A DNA stretch of 64,000 nt from JAOUEA01 sp963797635 (GTDB taxonomy: Bacteria; Actinomycetota; UBA4738; HRBIN12), in NCBI GenBank assembly GCA_963797635.1, contig CAWCPZ010000006.1, positions 27,737 through 91,736 on the forward strand, given 5' to 3'. The position numbers were made by a program, and so were the translations under genes. Shown here in pieces: positions 21,556-29,963 of the stretch. Within the stretch, counting starts at the first letter, position 1. Every line of letters starts with the position of its first letter. The notes below the pieces were generated by a model. It worked only from the letters and a program-made list of their open reading frames with translations, had not been told where the DNA came from and searched no databases.

Positions 21556-23843
21556 GCCTCCTCCTCCTGCGCGAAGTGCAGGCGCAGGACGGCGTACAGC
21601 CCGTAGAGCACCCGGCGCAGATCCATCAGGTCCTCCGGCGTGGGCCCTTCGGCGGGCAGATCGTCGAGCAGTTGCTGGTACACGCGGGCGAGGTGGTCGA
21701 TCTCGATGTGGGCGCGCGCCATCGTGCTCATCGGGTCCTCGCCACCCATGAGCTTGGCCACCACGGGGTAGACGGCGGCCTCCTCCTCCTCCTCGTGCTT
21801 CGGGAGGCGCTCGACGATGAACCAGCGCACGGCCTCGAGCTCCTGCCTGGTCTCGTCCGGACCCATCGTGCCCAGCTTGTCGGCCGCCGAACGGATCCGC
21901 GCCATCTCCGGCGCGAACTCGCGGTGCTCGGCGCGGAAGCGCTCGGCGACGTCGCTGTGGCCGACCGGCGGCTTCGACCCGCGCCCGCCGGACAGGGCGC
22001 GAAGGGCGTTGAGGATCGAGGCGACGTCGATCGCCTCCTGGATCAGCGCGCCCACCACCGGCACGAACAATCCGAACGCGCCGAGGAACATGAACCCGAG
22101 GGCCACCCCCATCCCGCCGATCACCGATTGCACGGCGATCCTGCGCGAGCGCTGCGCGATCGTGATCGCATCGACGAGCCGGTCGAGACGATCGACCACC
22201 AGCACCATGTCGGCGGCCTCCGACGATGCGGTCGCCCCCCTGGCGCCCATGGCCACGCCGATGTCGGCGGCCGCCAGCGCCGGCGCGTCGTTGAGCCCGT
22301 CGCCCACCATGATCGTGACGCCGTGTTCCCGCTCGGCGCCGACCGCCTCCACCTTCTCGGCGGGCGTGCGCTCGGACAGGATCCGGTCGACGCCGAGCGC
22401 GGCGCCCACCGACTCGGCGACGTCGGGATGATCGCCCGTGACCATGATCACGCGGTCGATGCCGGTTCGGCGCAGCGACCGGATCACCCGCGGCGAGTCG
22501 GGGCGGATCGGGTCATCGATCACGAGGGCTCCCACGACCGCGCCGTCCACCGCCACGAACACGCACGAGGAGCCGTCCAGGCTGGTGCGGCGGCGGATGT
22601 CCTTGGCGCGCTGTGGCAGGGGCGCGCCCTCGGCCACGAAGCTTCCCTTGCCCAACGCCACGTGATGCGCGCCCACGCGTCCCTCGATCCCCGCCCCGTG
22701 CTGCTCCTTCGGATCGTCGGGGAACTCCAGCGTGAGGTGGCGCTCCCGCGCGGCGCGAACGATCGCGGTGGCCAGCACGTGCGGCGACACCTGGTCGATC
22801 GAGGCCGCGAGCCGCAACACCTCGTTGCCGTCGAGCGTCCCGAACACCTCGATGTCGGCGATCTCCGGGACGCCCGAGGTCAGCGTGCCGGTCTTGTCGA
22901 ACAGCAGCACCTTGCCGCGTGCGATCGTCTCCAGCGCGCCGCCACCCTTGACGATGATCCCGCGGCGCGCCGCGCGGGAGATGCCGGCCACCACCGCGAT
23001 CGGCACCGCCAGGATCAACGGACACGGCGTCGCCACCATGAGCACCGTGAGGGCACGGGTGGAATCCCCGCTGAACAGCCAGGCCGCGCCCGCGATCACC
23101 AGCGTGACCGGGATGAAGATCGTGGCGTAGCGGTCGGCCAGTCGGACGAACGGCGCCTTGTCCTGTTCGGCTTCCTTCACCAGGCGCACGATCCCGGCGT
23201 AGGTGCTCTCCTCGGCCGTCGTCGATGCCCGCAGGTCGTAGGCGGGACCGGCGTTCACGGCGCCCGACCGCACGAGGTCGCCCATCGGGCGTTCGACCGG
23301 TCGCGATTCGCCGGTGAGCGCCGACTCGTCGAGGACGCCGTCGCCCAGCATCACGCCGTCGACGGGCACGACCTCGCCGGTCTTGACCATGAGCCGGTCC
23401 CCCACCGCCACCTCTTCGATCGGCCTGGTGACGAGATCGTCGCCCTCGTACCGATTGACGGTTCGCGGCGCCCGTTCCAGCAGGGCCGACAGCTCGCGGT
23501 GCGCGCGCCGGTCCGCGTAGGCCTCCAGGGCCTCGCCGGTGGACAGCATCAGGGCGATGACGGCGCCCGCCAGGTACTCCTGCAGCGCCAAGGCCCCCAG
23601 CATGGCCAGCAACGCGATCACGTCGACGCCGGGTTGACGGCGGAGCAGGCCGGTGACGACTTCTCGCAACATCGGGATGATGCCGACCACGGTGGTGATG
23701 GCCCACGCGATGTCGGCGGCATCCTCTTGGCCGGCCAGCTGCAGGACGCCGCCCGCCACGATCCCGACGATCGCCGCGGCGAGCCAGATCCGACTCGTGT
23801 TGAACCCGCTCGCGGCGGCCGCGGATCCCCGCTCGGCCATCAT
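21510..23843 (-). CDS. P1B-5-type metal-transport ATPase with C-terminal hemerythrin domain
   Basis: A 777-residue P-type ATPase: TGES (177-180), TPCP (272-275) in the ion-pathway helix, the phosphorylated Asp316 in DKTGTLT, then GDGLNDAPAL, and QEAID in the last conserved helix. TPCP plus QExxD defines subtype P1B-5, known from Sinorhizobium Nia (nickel and iron). A four-helix hemerythrin domain fills about the last 150 residues, with the iron-ligand pattern His (FRAEHREF), HEEEE, HIEIDH and LHFAQEEE. No N-terminal metal-binding domain is present. It should export Ni or Fe, with the hemerythrin part sensing iron, oxygen or NO. ATG 23843 overlaps the stop of the nitrobindin-like gene by 4 bp, so the two are coupled. 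Confidence 0.92.
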   Translation of the reverse strand: MMAERGSAAAASGFNTSRIWLAAAIVGIVAGGVLQLAGQEDAADIAWAITTVVGIIPMLREVVTGLLRRQPGVDVIALLAMLGALALQEYLAGAVIALMLSTGEALEAYADRRAHRELSALLERAPRTVNRYEGDDLVTRPIEEVAVGDRLMVKTGEVVPVDGVMLGDGVLDESALTGESRPVERPMGDLVRSGAVNAGPAYDLRASTTAEESTYAGIVRLVKEAEQDKAPFVRLADRYATIFIPVTLVIAGAAWLFSGDSTRALTVLMVATPCPLILAVPIAVVAGISRAARRGIIVKGGGALETIARGKVLLFDKTGTLTSGVPEIADIEVFGTLDGNEVLRLAASIDQVSPHVLATAIVRAARERHLTLEFPDDPKEQHGAGIEGRVGAHHVALGKGSFVAEGAPLPQRAKDIRRRTSLDGSSCVFVAVDGAVVGALVIDDPIRPDSPRVIRSLRRTGIDRVIMVTGDHPDVAESVGAALGVDRILSERTPAEKVEAVGAEREHGVTIMVGDGLNDAPALAAADIGVAMGARGATASSEAADMVLVVDRLDRLVDAITIAQRSRRIAVQSVIGGMGVALGFMFLGAFGLFVPVVGALIQEAIDVASILNALRALSGGRGSKPPVGHSDVAERFRAEHREFAPEMARIRSAADKLGTMGPDETRQELEAVRWFIVERLPKHEEEEEAAVYPVVAKLMGGEDPMSTMARAHIEIDHLARVYQQLLDDLPAEGPTPEDLMDLRRVLYGLYAVLRLHFAQEEEAYAWLASEAEPAPVS

Positions 23844-24338
23844 CCGCTCGCCCGTCGGACGCGACCGGTGAGGTGACGGACCATCGGGGTGGTCTCGGTG
23901 GCCATGTCGAGTTCGTAGGCGATCTCGTCCCCGTCGATCCGGTACCGGCGCTCGACCCCCACCACGGCCATCCCGGTGGCGGTCCTGCCCATCGAGGTGG
24001 CTGACCAGATCCATCCGTCCGTCGATCAGGGTGCCGTGGCTCACCTCGGTGAGTCCGAGCGGATGGGCCAGCGTCAGTTCCACCGCCCCGGCCTCAGCCC
24101 CCGGCCGCAGGAACCCGCGCTCGAAGTGCAGCGGTGTTCCGTCCTCGAGGAGCCAGCTGCGGTGCACGTACTGCAGGAAGGCGTCGCCGACGTGGTCGAA
24201 CGTCAGGCGCTCGCCGTAGTCGAACGGCTCCATCGTGGGGTACTCGCCCCGACCCTCACCCACCCACGTGCCCAGCAAGGGCGCGAGGAACCCGACCTCG
24301 TCGGGGAGGGCACCGATGACGACATCCTCGACGCTCAT
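23840..24338 (-). CDS. Nitrobindin-like heme-binding beta-barrel protein (one frame break)
   Basis: From ATG 24338 the protein has the nitrobindin/THAP4-domain pattern: LAPLLGTWVGEGRGEYP near the N-terminus, FDYGERLTFDHVGDAFLQY, then HFERGFLRP and LAHPLGLTEVSHG. A one-base slip near 24,000 moves the frame to VGVERRYRIDGDEIAYELDMATETTPMVRHLTGRVRR, the expected last strands, and the stop overlaps the ATPase start as ATGA. Such barrels bind ferric heme and react with NO or peroxynitrite. Coupling to a P1B-5 ATPase with a hemerythrin tail suggests a shared role in iron or nitrosative stress. The proximal heme His is expected in the last strand (MVRHL). The break is probably sequence error. Confidence 0.85.
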
Positions 24339-24402
24339 GTGATGCCTCGAGGATGTGCAGGAGCCATGCAGCCGAACGTACCACGGTGCCCCGCGGCCGC
24401 CC

Positions 24403-24651
24403 TCAGCGCGGAGCGTCCGGCGGATCGGTGCGGCCCTGCACGATGCGCTGCAACGCCGATCCGGGGTCGGGACCCACGGGAGGGCGGATGGATCCGGCGC
24501 TCGGCAGGAGCGTCACCGAAGCACCGTCCAGGTGGGCGGAGACCCTCGCCACCTCGCGCTCGAGGCGATCGACGCGTTCGGTGAGGACCCGGTCGCGCGC
24601 CGCCTGCTGCAGCGCTCGCTGGGCCTCACTCGCATCGCGATCACCGTGCAT
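24403..24651 (-). CDS. Small coiled-coil protein, unknown function
   Basis: An 82-residue ORF. Residues 8-45 form a clear heptad-rich coiled coil (QRALQQAARDRVLTERVDRL and onward to VARVSAHL), followed by a proline-rich tail. It ends 64 bp upstream of the nitrobindin-like gene on the same strand and could be the first gene of that operon. It lies divergent from the MOSC gene with about 85 bp between the starts. No family is recognised. The amphipathic pattern and position favour a real gene, but the short length leaves doubt. Confidence 0.5.
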   Translation of the reverse strand: MHGDRDASEAQRALQQAARDRVLTERVDRLEREVARVSAHLDGASVTLLPSAGSIRPPVGPDPGSALQRIVQGRTDPPDAPR

Positions 24652-24737
24652 GCTTCGCCCTCCCGGCGTGTTCGCTCCGTCGATCGTACGCCCCCGAAGG
24701 ACCTGGGCTCAAGCCTGGCACAGGTATCGTGGGGCCC

Positions 24738-25502
24738 ATGCGAACCCTCGCCCGGCTCAACGTGACACCCGTCAAGGGCCTCGCGCTGCACCATCCCGCA
24801 CAAGCGCGGATCACCGAGGCCGGCCTGCCCGAGAACCGCCGCTTCTACCTGGTGGACGAGGCGGGGACGCTGTTCAGCGGCAGCGACTTCGGTCCGCTGG
24901 TCCGGATCGTGCCGGAGTACGACCCGGCACGAGAGCACCTGCGGCTCACCTTCCCCGACGGCACGATCGTGGACGGTGACGTGAGCGAGCTCGGCGCCGC
25001 CGAGGCCTCCAACTTCTACGGCCGCACCGTCCGGAGCCATCGGGTCGAAGGGCCGTGGACGGAGGCGTTCTCCTCCTACATCGGCAAGCCGGTCCGGATG
25101 CTGCGGTGTGACGCCGACGGCGACGGCGTCGACGTGTTGCCGCTGACGGTGGTCTCCACCGCCTCGGTGCGCGACCTCGCCTCCAAGGGCGGCTACGACG
25201 GGGACCTCGACAGCCGGCGGTTCCGCATCAACCTGGAGCTCGACGGCTGCGACCCGTACGACGAGGACTCCTGGGACGGCGGCACGATCACGATCGGTGA
25301 GGTCGCGCTCACCCTGCAGGGCGCCATCCCCCGATGCGTGGTCACCACCCAGGACCCCGAGACGGGCGTGAAGGACTGGGACACCCTGACCCAGATCGCG
25401 AGGCTCCGCCCCCGCATCCCCGACGGTCTGCCGTTCGGGATGTACGCCGTGGTCGCCCGTCCGGGCGAGGTCCGTGTGGGCGACCCCGTCCAGGCTCCCT
25501 GA
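24738..25502 (+). CDS. MOSC-domain protein
   Basis: A 254-residue protein from ATG 24738 (a GTG three codons upstream is possible). The N-terminal beta-barrel half reads LARLNVTPVKGLALHHP and LPENRRFYLVDEAG. The MOSC half includes SRRFRINLELDG, CDPYDEDSW, then IPRCVVTTQDPETG with the conserved Cys of the MOSC family, and ends GEVRVGDPV. MOSC proteins bind molybdenum cofactor sulfur or reduce N-hydroxylated compounds, as in YcbX and mARC. The Cys in PRCVVTTQDP is the usual cofactor-facing residue. No partner ferredoxin domain is fused. It stands alone, divergent from the coiled-coil/nitrobindin/ATPase run. Confidence 0.88.
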   Translation: MRTLARLNVTPVKGLALHHPAQARITEAGLPENRRFYLVDEAGTLFSGSDFGPLVRIVPEYDPAREHLRLTFPDGTIVDGDVSELGAAEASNFYGRTVRSHRVEGPWTEAFSSYIGKPVRMLRCDADGDGVDVLPLTVVSTASVRDLASKGGYDGDLDSRRFRINLELDGCDPYDEDSWDGGTITIGEVALTLQGAIPRCVVTTQDPETGVKDWDTLTQIARLRPRIPDGLPFGMYAVVARPGEVRVGDPVQAP

Positions 25503-25656
25503 CACACCAACGCAACGGCTCTCGGCCTCATCCACCTCGTTCCGGGTATCAACCGGCATCTGAGCGACACCGATGACCCCTGAAGTGTTTCGCTCCGTTT
25601 CGTTGCCCGCCCGCGCCCTCCGCAAGAGGCGCCAGGAACAGAGGAGAACGACCAGC

Positions 25657-26127
25657 ATGAAGCGATCGAACAAGGTTACCGCCGGCGTGGTGCTCGCCGG
25701 CGCGATGCTCGCCTCGAGCATCGCCTACGCCGCGTGGACCGCAACCGGAAGCGGTTCGGGCTACGCCAAGGCCACCAGCGCCCAGGCGCTGACCACGGTC
25801 GACGTGTCGGCCACCACCACCGCCACGCTGTACCCGGGTGCCACCGGCAACGTGTCGCTGCGCATCACCAACCCGAACCCGTACCCGGTTCGCGTCACCT
25901 CGGTGGCCGGCTCGGGCACGATCGACTCCAACGCCACGGCGGCGTGTGACGCCTCGACCGGCGTGACCTTCACGGACCAGACGGGCCTGACCCTGGACGT
26001 GCCGGCCTCGGCCTCGACGACGTTCACCCTGACGGGCTCGGTGGCCATGAGCAACAGCTCGCACACCGACTGCCAGGGCGCGGTCTTCACGATCCCGGTG
26101 ACCCTGACCGGCGCCAGCAACGCCTGA
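25657..26127 (+). CDS. SipW-type secreted small beta protein (camelysin/TasA-like)
   Basis: A 156-residue protein from ATG 25657 behind the SD gaggag. The signal peptide is followed directly by ASSIAYAAWTATGSGSGYAKA, the arrangement used by SipW-dependent fibre proteins of the camelysin/TasA group, here in the actinobacterial style. The mature part is rich in Thr, Ser and Val, with LRITNPNPYPVRVTSV pointing to an immunoglobulin-like beta sandwich, and one Cys pair. It should be secreted or surface-linked. Two further secreted genes follow at 91 bp and then 4 bp overlap, so the three probably form an operon. No SipW peptidase or sortase is present nearby. Confidence 0.8.
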   Translation: MKRSNKVTAGVVLAGAMLASSIAYAAWTATGSGSGYAKATSAQALTTVDVSATTTATLYPGATGNVSLRITNPNPYPVRVTSVAGSGTIDSNATAACDASTGVTFTDQTGLTLDVPASASTTFTLTGSVAMSNSSHTDCQGAVFTIPVTLTGASNA

Positions 26128-26218
26128 TCGATCCTGCCAACGGTTCGTTCGAGAGGGCGGAGGCCGACTCCGCCCTCTCGACGTCTCCTGAGACCACCCG
26201 CGTGAGGCGGTGTCCACG

Positions 26219-26663
26219 ATGCGTGTCCCCCGACGGATCGCCGTCGCGACCAAACTGACCCTGGTCTGCGTGCTGCTCGCGGCTGCCCTCGCCCAGGCGT
26301 CGGAGTTCCGCCGGACACCCGCCGGGGACGGTCTCGCAACGACGGCACGCGACGCCGCACTTCACCGTCAAAGGGAAGGTCAAGGGGCTCTACCCCGGCA
26401 GCTCGAAGCCGCTGAAGCTCCGCCTCACGAACCCGAACGACGCCCCGATCTCCGTGAAGCTCGTCACCGTCAAGGCCCGGAGCACCACCGTCTCGTGTCC
26501 GTCGTCGGCCGTGAAGGCGACGAAGTTCAAGGGGAACAAGCGCATCGGCGCCCACCGCACCGCGAAGATCAAGGTGAAGATCCGCATGAAGGCCACGACG
26601 CCGGATGCCTGCCAGGGCGCCAAGTTCCGCCTGATCTACGGCGGGAAGGCGGTCGGCAGGTGA
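26219..26663 (+). CDS. Secreted beta-sandwich protein (one frame break)
   Basis: ATG 26219 opens a signal peptide (KLTLVCVLLAAALAQASEF). After a frame change near 26,345 the mature domain reads FTVKGKVKGLYPGSSKPLKL, RLTNPNDAPISVKLVTVKAR, then TVSCPSSAVKA and CQGAKFRLIYGGKAVGR. The LTNPN pattern and paired Cys mirror the product of the preceding gene, so the two are likely paralogous fibre- or surface-type domains. The stop overlaps the GTG of the next gene as GTGA, a sign of translational coupling. A GTG at 26,210 is an alternative start. The function is unknown, and the break is likely a sequence error. Confidence 0.7.
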
Positions 26664-28190
26664 AGCGGTTCGCGACGGTCCTGGGCCTGGCGGTGTGCAT
26701 GTCCCTGGTGGCGGGCGCCGGCACGGCATGGGCGTCCTGGACCACCTCAGGCACCGGCTCGGGCACGTCGAAGGCCATCGCGTTGCCCACGGGACCCACG
26801 CCCACGGTGAGCGTGACCGGTCGCAACGTCGTCGTGAGTTGGTCGCAGGTGAGCCTGCCCAACGCCACGCCCGTGACCGCCTATCAGGTCGGCCGGTTCA
26901 GCACCGCCAACGTCGCGCAGACGATCGGGTCCGCCTGCAGCGGCACGGTGAACGCGCTCACCTGCACCGAGGCCGCGGTGCCGGCCGGCACCTGGAAGTA
27001 CACGGCCTCGGCCAAGCGCTCGCAGTGGGTCGGCACCCAGAGCAGCTACAGCAGCAACGTGATCGTGGCCGCACCCTCCCTGAGCTTCTCCTCGTCGACG
27101 ACGATCAACACGCTCGCCGCGACCCTCAACGGGACGATCGCCAGCTACGTCACCGGCGAGACGATCACCTTCCGGCTGGACAACGCCACGAGCGGCACCG
27201 TGCTCAGCAGCACCGTCACCACCTCGCCGATCCCGTTCAGCGGCACCTCGACGTTCTCGGTCACGATCCCCACGGGGATCACGGCGGGCGCGCACACCGT
27301 GTACGCCGTGGGATCGGCCGGCTCCCAGTCCAGCGCCGGGATCACCGTGAACCCCAACGACACCGTGGCTCCCGACGGTGAGCGCCGCCACGATCGCGAA
27401 GACCGCCGGCGGGGTCGACGGCTTCGTGAAGCAGGGCGGGACCTATTACGCCTACGCACAGGTCACCGACATCGGTAGCCCGGCGACGGGGATCTCGACC
27501 GTGCGCGCCAACCTGAGCGCCATCACCACCGGCGCGACCAACGTGACGCTCACCGCGGGCAGCTACACCGTGGACGGCGTCAGCTACAACTACCGCACCG
27601 CGTCGCAGACCGCGTCCAACCCCCTGAGCGCCACCTCGAAGGCGTTCACGATCACCGCCACCGACGTCGGCGGCAACAGCGGGACGACGAGCGGGTTCTC
27701 CGTCACGGTCGACAACACCGTGCCGACCGGGACGAACATCCAGACGACCAACGTGTCGGGCGGCACCACCGGCCGCGCCGAGACCGGCGACACGATCACC
27801 TTCACCTTCAGCGAGGCGATGGAGCCGAACAGCATCCTCGCCGGGTGGACGGGCGCCGCGACGCCGGTCACCCTGCGACTGGTCCAGAACGGCGGTGGCG
27901 ACCGGGTGCAGATCCGCAACGCCGCCGACTCGGCCGCCCTGCCGTTCGGCACGGCGTTCCTGAACCAGACCGGCTACACCACGGCCAACCGCAGCTTCGA
28001 CAACTCCACGATGGTGATGAGCGGGTCGTCGATCACGATCACCCTGGGCACGCCCGACGGCGTCGTGACCACCGCGGCCGGGACGGCCGCCACCACCTGG
28101 ACGCCGGCGGCCGGCGCCACCGACTGGGCCGCGAACGCCTGCTCGACCGCCACCGTCACCGAGAGCGGGGCTGCAGACAAGGAGTTCTAG
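26660..28190 (+). CDS. Secreted multi-domain Ig-like repeat protein (one frame break)
   Basis: About 510 residues from GTG 26660. The SipW-like leader reads LVAGAGTAWASWTTSGTGSG, then comes a fibronectin-type module (PTPTVSVTGRNVVVSWSQVS), an Ig-like repeat near 27,080-27,360 and, after a frame change near 27,370, further Ig/CalX-like modules (TVSAATIAKTAGGVDGF, TITFTFSEAMEPNS). The Thr/Ser-rich, Cys-poor composition is typical of extracellular adhesins. No cell-wall sorting signal or C-terminal anchor is visible. It ends 22 bp before a perfect 12-bp hairpin that should terminate the three-gene operon. The protein probably forms surface structures together with the two preceding secreted proteins; this role is inferred only from the leaders and domain type. 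Confidence 0.75.
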
Positions 28191-28212
28191 GCCTCGGTGT
28201 CCCCCAGCATGG

Positions 28213-28240
28213 AACGAGACCGCCTTGCGGCGGTCTCGTT
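28213..28240 (+). terminator. Rho-independent terminator-like hairpin
   Basis: The perfect 12-bp stem AACGAGACCGCC / GGCGGTCTCGTT with a TTGC loop lies 22 bp after the stop of the secreted Ig-like gene. The tail after the stem is gttctc rather than a long T run, so termination may be partly structure-driven. Confidence 0.7.
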
Positions 28241-28288
28241 CTCGCAGAGAGCAGTTGGCCAGAACGGGTGCGGGCTAACGAACCTTCC

Positions 28289-28603
28289 TCAAGCTGGCGG
28301 ATTGTAGGGGTTGCTCCCGCCTCGGCAGGCGTCGCCAGGGTTGAACGCAGTGGGGTCGGCCCCATGCAGGCGAACGTCCTGCCCGTAGGACTGGACGTGG
28401 AAGTCGGTCGGACCGTTGACGAAGTCGTTCAGCCCCGAGAACGCGCAGATCGAGTTGGCATGCGACATGTCCTTCTTCGCGCCGGGATTGCCAACGCTGC
28501 CCGGAGGGCCGGTCACTTCGCCAGCGAACGCAGCGCCGGCCACGCTCACCGTGGCGGCCACAGAGATCGCGACCACACACAATGCCTTCTTGGTTCTCCG
28601 CAT
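28289..28603 (-). CDS. Small secreted protein, unknown
   Basis: A 104-residue protein from ATG 28603 preceded by the strong SD gggagg. A clean signal peptide (KKALCVVAISVAATVSVAGAAFA) precedes a mature part of about 78 residues that starts GEVTGPPGSVGNPGA. The mature part holds two Cys (SICAFSG and GDACRGG) that could form a disulfide. Sequences of this type (SICAFSGLND, AFNPGDACRGG) occur in small actinobacterial exported proteins without assigned function. It is convergent with the secreted operon across the hairpin at 28,213-28,240. No neighbour gives a role. Confidence 0.75.
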   Translation of the reverse strand: MRRTKKALCVVAISVAATVSVAGAAFAGEVTGPPGSVGNPGAKKDMSHANSICAFSGLNDFVNGPTDFHVQSYGQDVRLHGADPTAFNPGDACRGGSNPYNPPA

Positions 28604-28690
28604 GGTTCCTCCCTTTTGTCGGTTACTCCCTACAGCAACCAACGTATTCCCGGGGCAGTCTGCTGGTCAAGGGGATCGCACCCGGTCATG

Positions 28691-29503
28691 TCAGATCGGG
28701 ACCCGGTCGAGGAAGGAACGGACCTCCTCGTTGACTCGCTCCGGAGCTTCCAGCGTGCTGACATGCCCGACACCGTCCAGCATGACCAGCTGCGAACCAG
28801 GGATACCGTTGTGCAACGCCTCGCGTACCGCCTTGGGAGCTCGCACGTCCTCGTCCCCGTAGATCAGCAGCGTCGGGACCACGATGCTCGAGAGGCTGTC
28901 CGTCAGGTCGGCTTCAGCGAACGCCTCGGCCATCGAACGCAACCCGACCGGGTGGAAGGCTGCGATCGTGGCGGCGAACTCGTCTGCGACGCCTTGCGGC
29001 ACCGTCCCGGAGAACATCGACGGGAGCACCACCTCGACGAAACGGGGAGGCGTCTCGTCGGCCAACCGGCGGACCTGCTCGAGCCGTCGCTCGACCTCAT
29101 CAGGCGGCAACGATCCGGCCCAACCGGCGTATCCACTCAAGAGGATGAGCGATGACGACATCGACGGGAACCGGCGGTAGAACTCGAGGGCGAGCCCCGC
29201 GCCGAAGGAGAGCCCCAGCGTGTGGACCTTCGAGTACCCGAGCGCCTGGATGAATCCGGCCAGCACATCCGCGTAGTCCGCCAGGTGGAAGTCCTGTGGC
29301 GGGTCGGATGACAGGCCGGAGCCGGGGGGGTCCCAAGCCACCACGGTGAACGCGTCCGACAGGCCCTCGAGCTGGAACCGGAACGTGCCGGGGCCGTCGC
29401 CGACGTAGCCAGGGAGCATGATGAGCGGCGGACCATCGCCCCGGCGCTCGTACGCGATCCGGAGTTCACCGACCCGTGCGACGCTCGCGCTCACCGGACT
29501 CAC
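28691..29503 (-). CDS. Alpha/beta hydrolase
   Basis: A 270-residue protein starting at GTG 29503 behind gggaggt. The oxyanion region is LIMLPGYVGDGPGTF, the nucleophile elbow GLSFGAG carries Ser, the acid is in YGDEDVRAP and the catalytic His in DGVGHVSTLE. A cap domain occupies about residues 125-190. No signal peptide is present, so it is cytoplasmic. The NTF2-like gene ends 34 bp upstream of this start on the same strand, and the two may be cotranscribed. It resembles 3-oxoadipate enol-lactonase-type hydrolases only in a general way, so no substrate is proposed. Confidence 0.88.
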   Translation of the reverse strand: MSPVSASVARVGELRIAYERRGDGPPLIMLPGYVGDGPGTFRFQLEGLSDAFTVVAWDPPGSGLSSDPPQDFHLADYADVLAGFIQALGYSKVHTLGLSFGAGLALEFYRRFPSMSSSLILLSGYAGWAGSLPPDEVERRLEQVRRLADETPPRFVEVVLPSMFSGTVPQGVADEFAATIAAFHPVGLRSMAEAFAEADLTDSLSSIVVPTLLIYGDEDVRAPKAVREALHNGIPGSQLVMLDGVGHVSTLEAPERVNEEVRSFLDRVPI

Positions 29504-29537
29504 CACCTCCCCGACGTTCCCGATGGCCCGCTTCGAC

Positions 29538-29918
29538 CTACGGCTCACGCAACTTCCAGAAGCTGTCTTTCTTGACGATGAGACCGTCATCTCCGATCGT
29601 CCAGAGATCGCACCCTCGAACCTCGATCCGATCCCCTCCAACCTCGTTCCCGGTGAGCGTCCACTCGGAGGCGCCGCGCGATCCTGTGGCGAAATGGGTG
29701 CCATCGCCGTAGTGGACGTCGGGGATCCCTTCGAAGCGGGCTGACAGCCCACGACGAACGTCTGCCTTACCTTCAAATCTGCGGCCCCACGGGTCCGGGC
29801 CTCGAGGAGCCTCGAAGACGCAGCCCTGGGCGAAGTTCGCCATGATCGCATCGATGTCGTGGCTGTTGAATCCGTCCAAGACTCGCTGAAGGACGTCGAT
29901 GGTTCGCTCCTGAGACAT
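29538..29918 (-). CDS. SnoaL/NTF2-like protein
   Basis: A 126-residue cone-shaped NTF2-fold protein: the N-terminal helix VLQRVLDGFNSHDIDAIMANF, then GCVFEAPRGPDPWGRRFEGK, the strand pattern EWTLTG, and the C-terminal end DLWTIGDDGLIVKKDSFWK. The pattern is that of SnoaL-like polyketide cyclases and ketosteroid-isomerase relatives, many of which have no known activity. ATG 29918 follows aaaggggtt. It is followed by an alpha/beta hydrolase on the same strand. The pair may handle a small organic compound, but nothing in the sequence specifies it. Confidence 0.88.
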   Translation of the reverse strand: MSQERTIDVLQRVLDGFNSHDIDAIMANFAQGCVFEAPRGPDPWGRRFEGKADVRRGLSARFEGIPDVHYGDGTHFATGSRGASEWTLTGNEVGGDRIEVRGCDLWTIGDDGLIVKKDSFWKLREP

Positions 29919-29963
29919 CGCCCAACCCCTTTCTGAGGTGACTGACTGAGCGTTGTAGCAGGT

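Noticed and set aside
21576..23876. 766-codon plus-strand frame opposite the P1B-5 ATPase
   Set aside because: Antisense shadow; the minus strand has complete ATPase and hemerythrin motifs.
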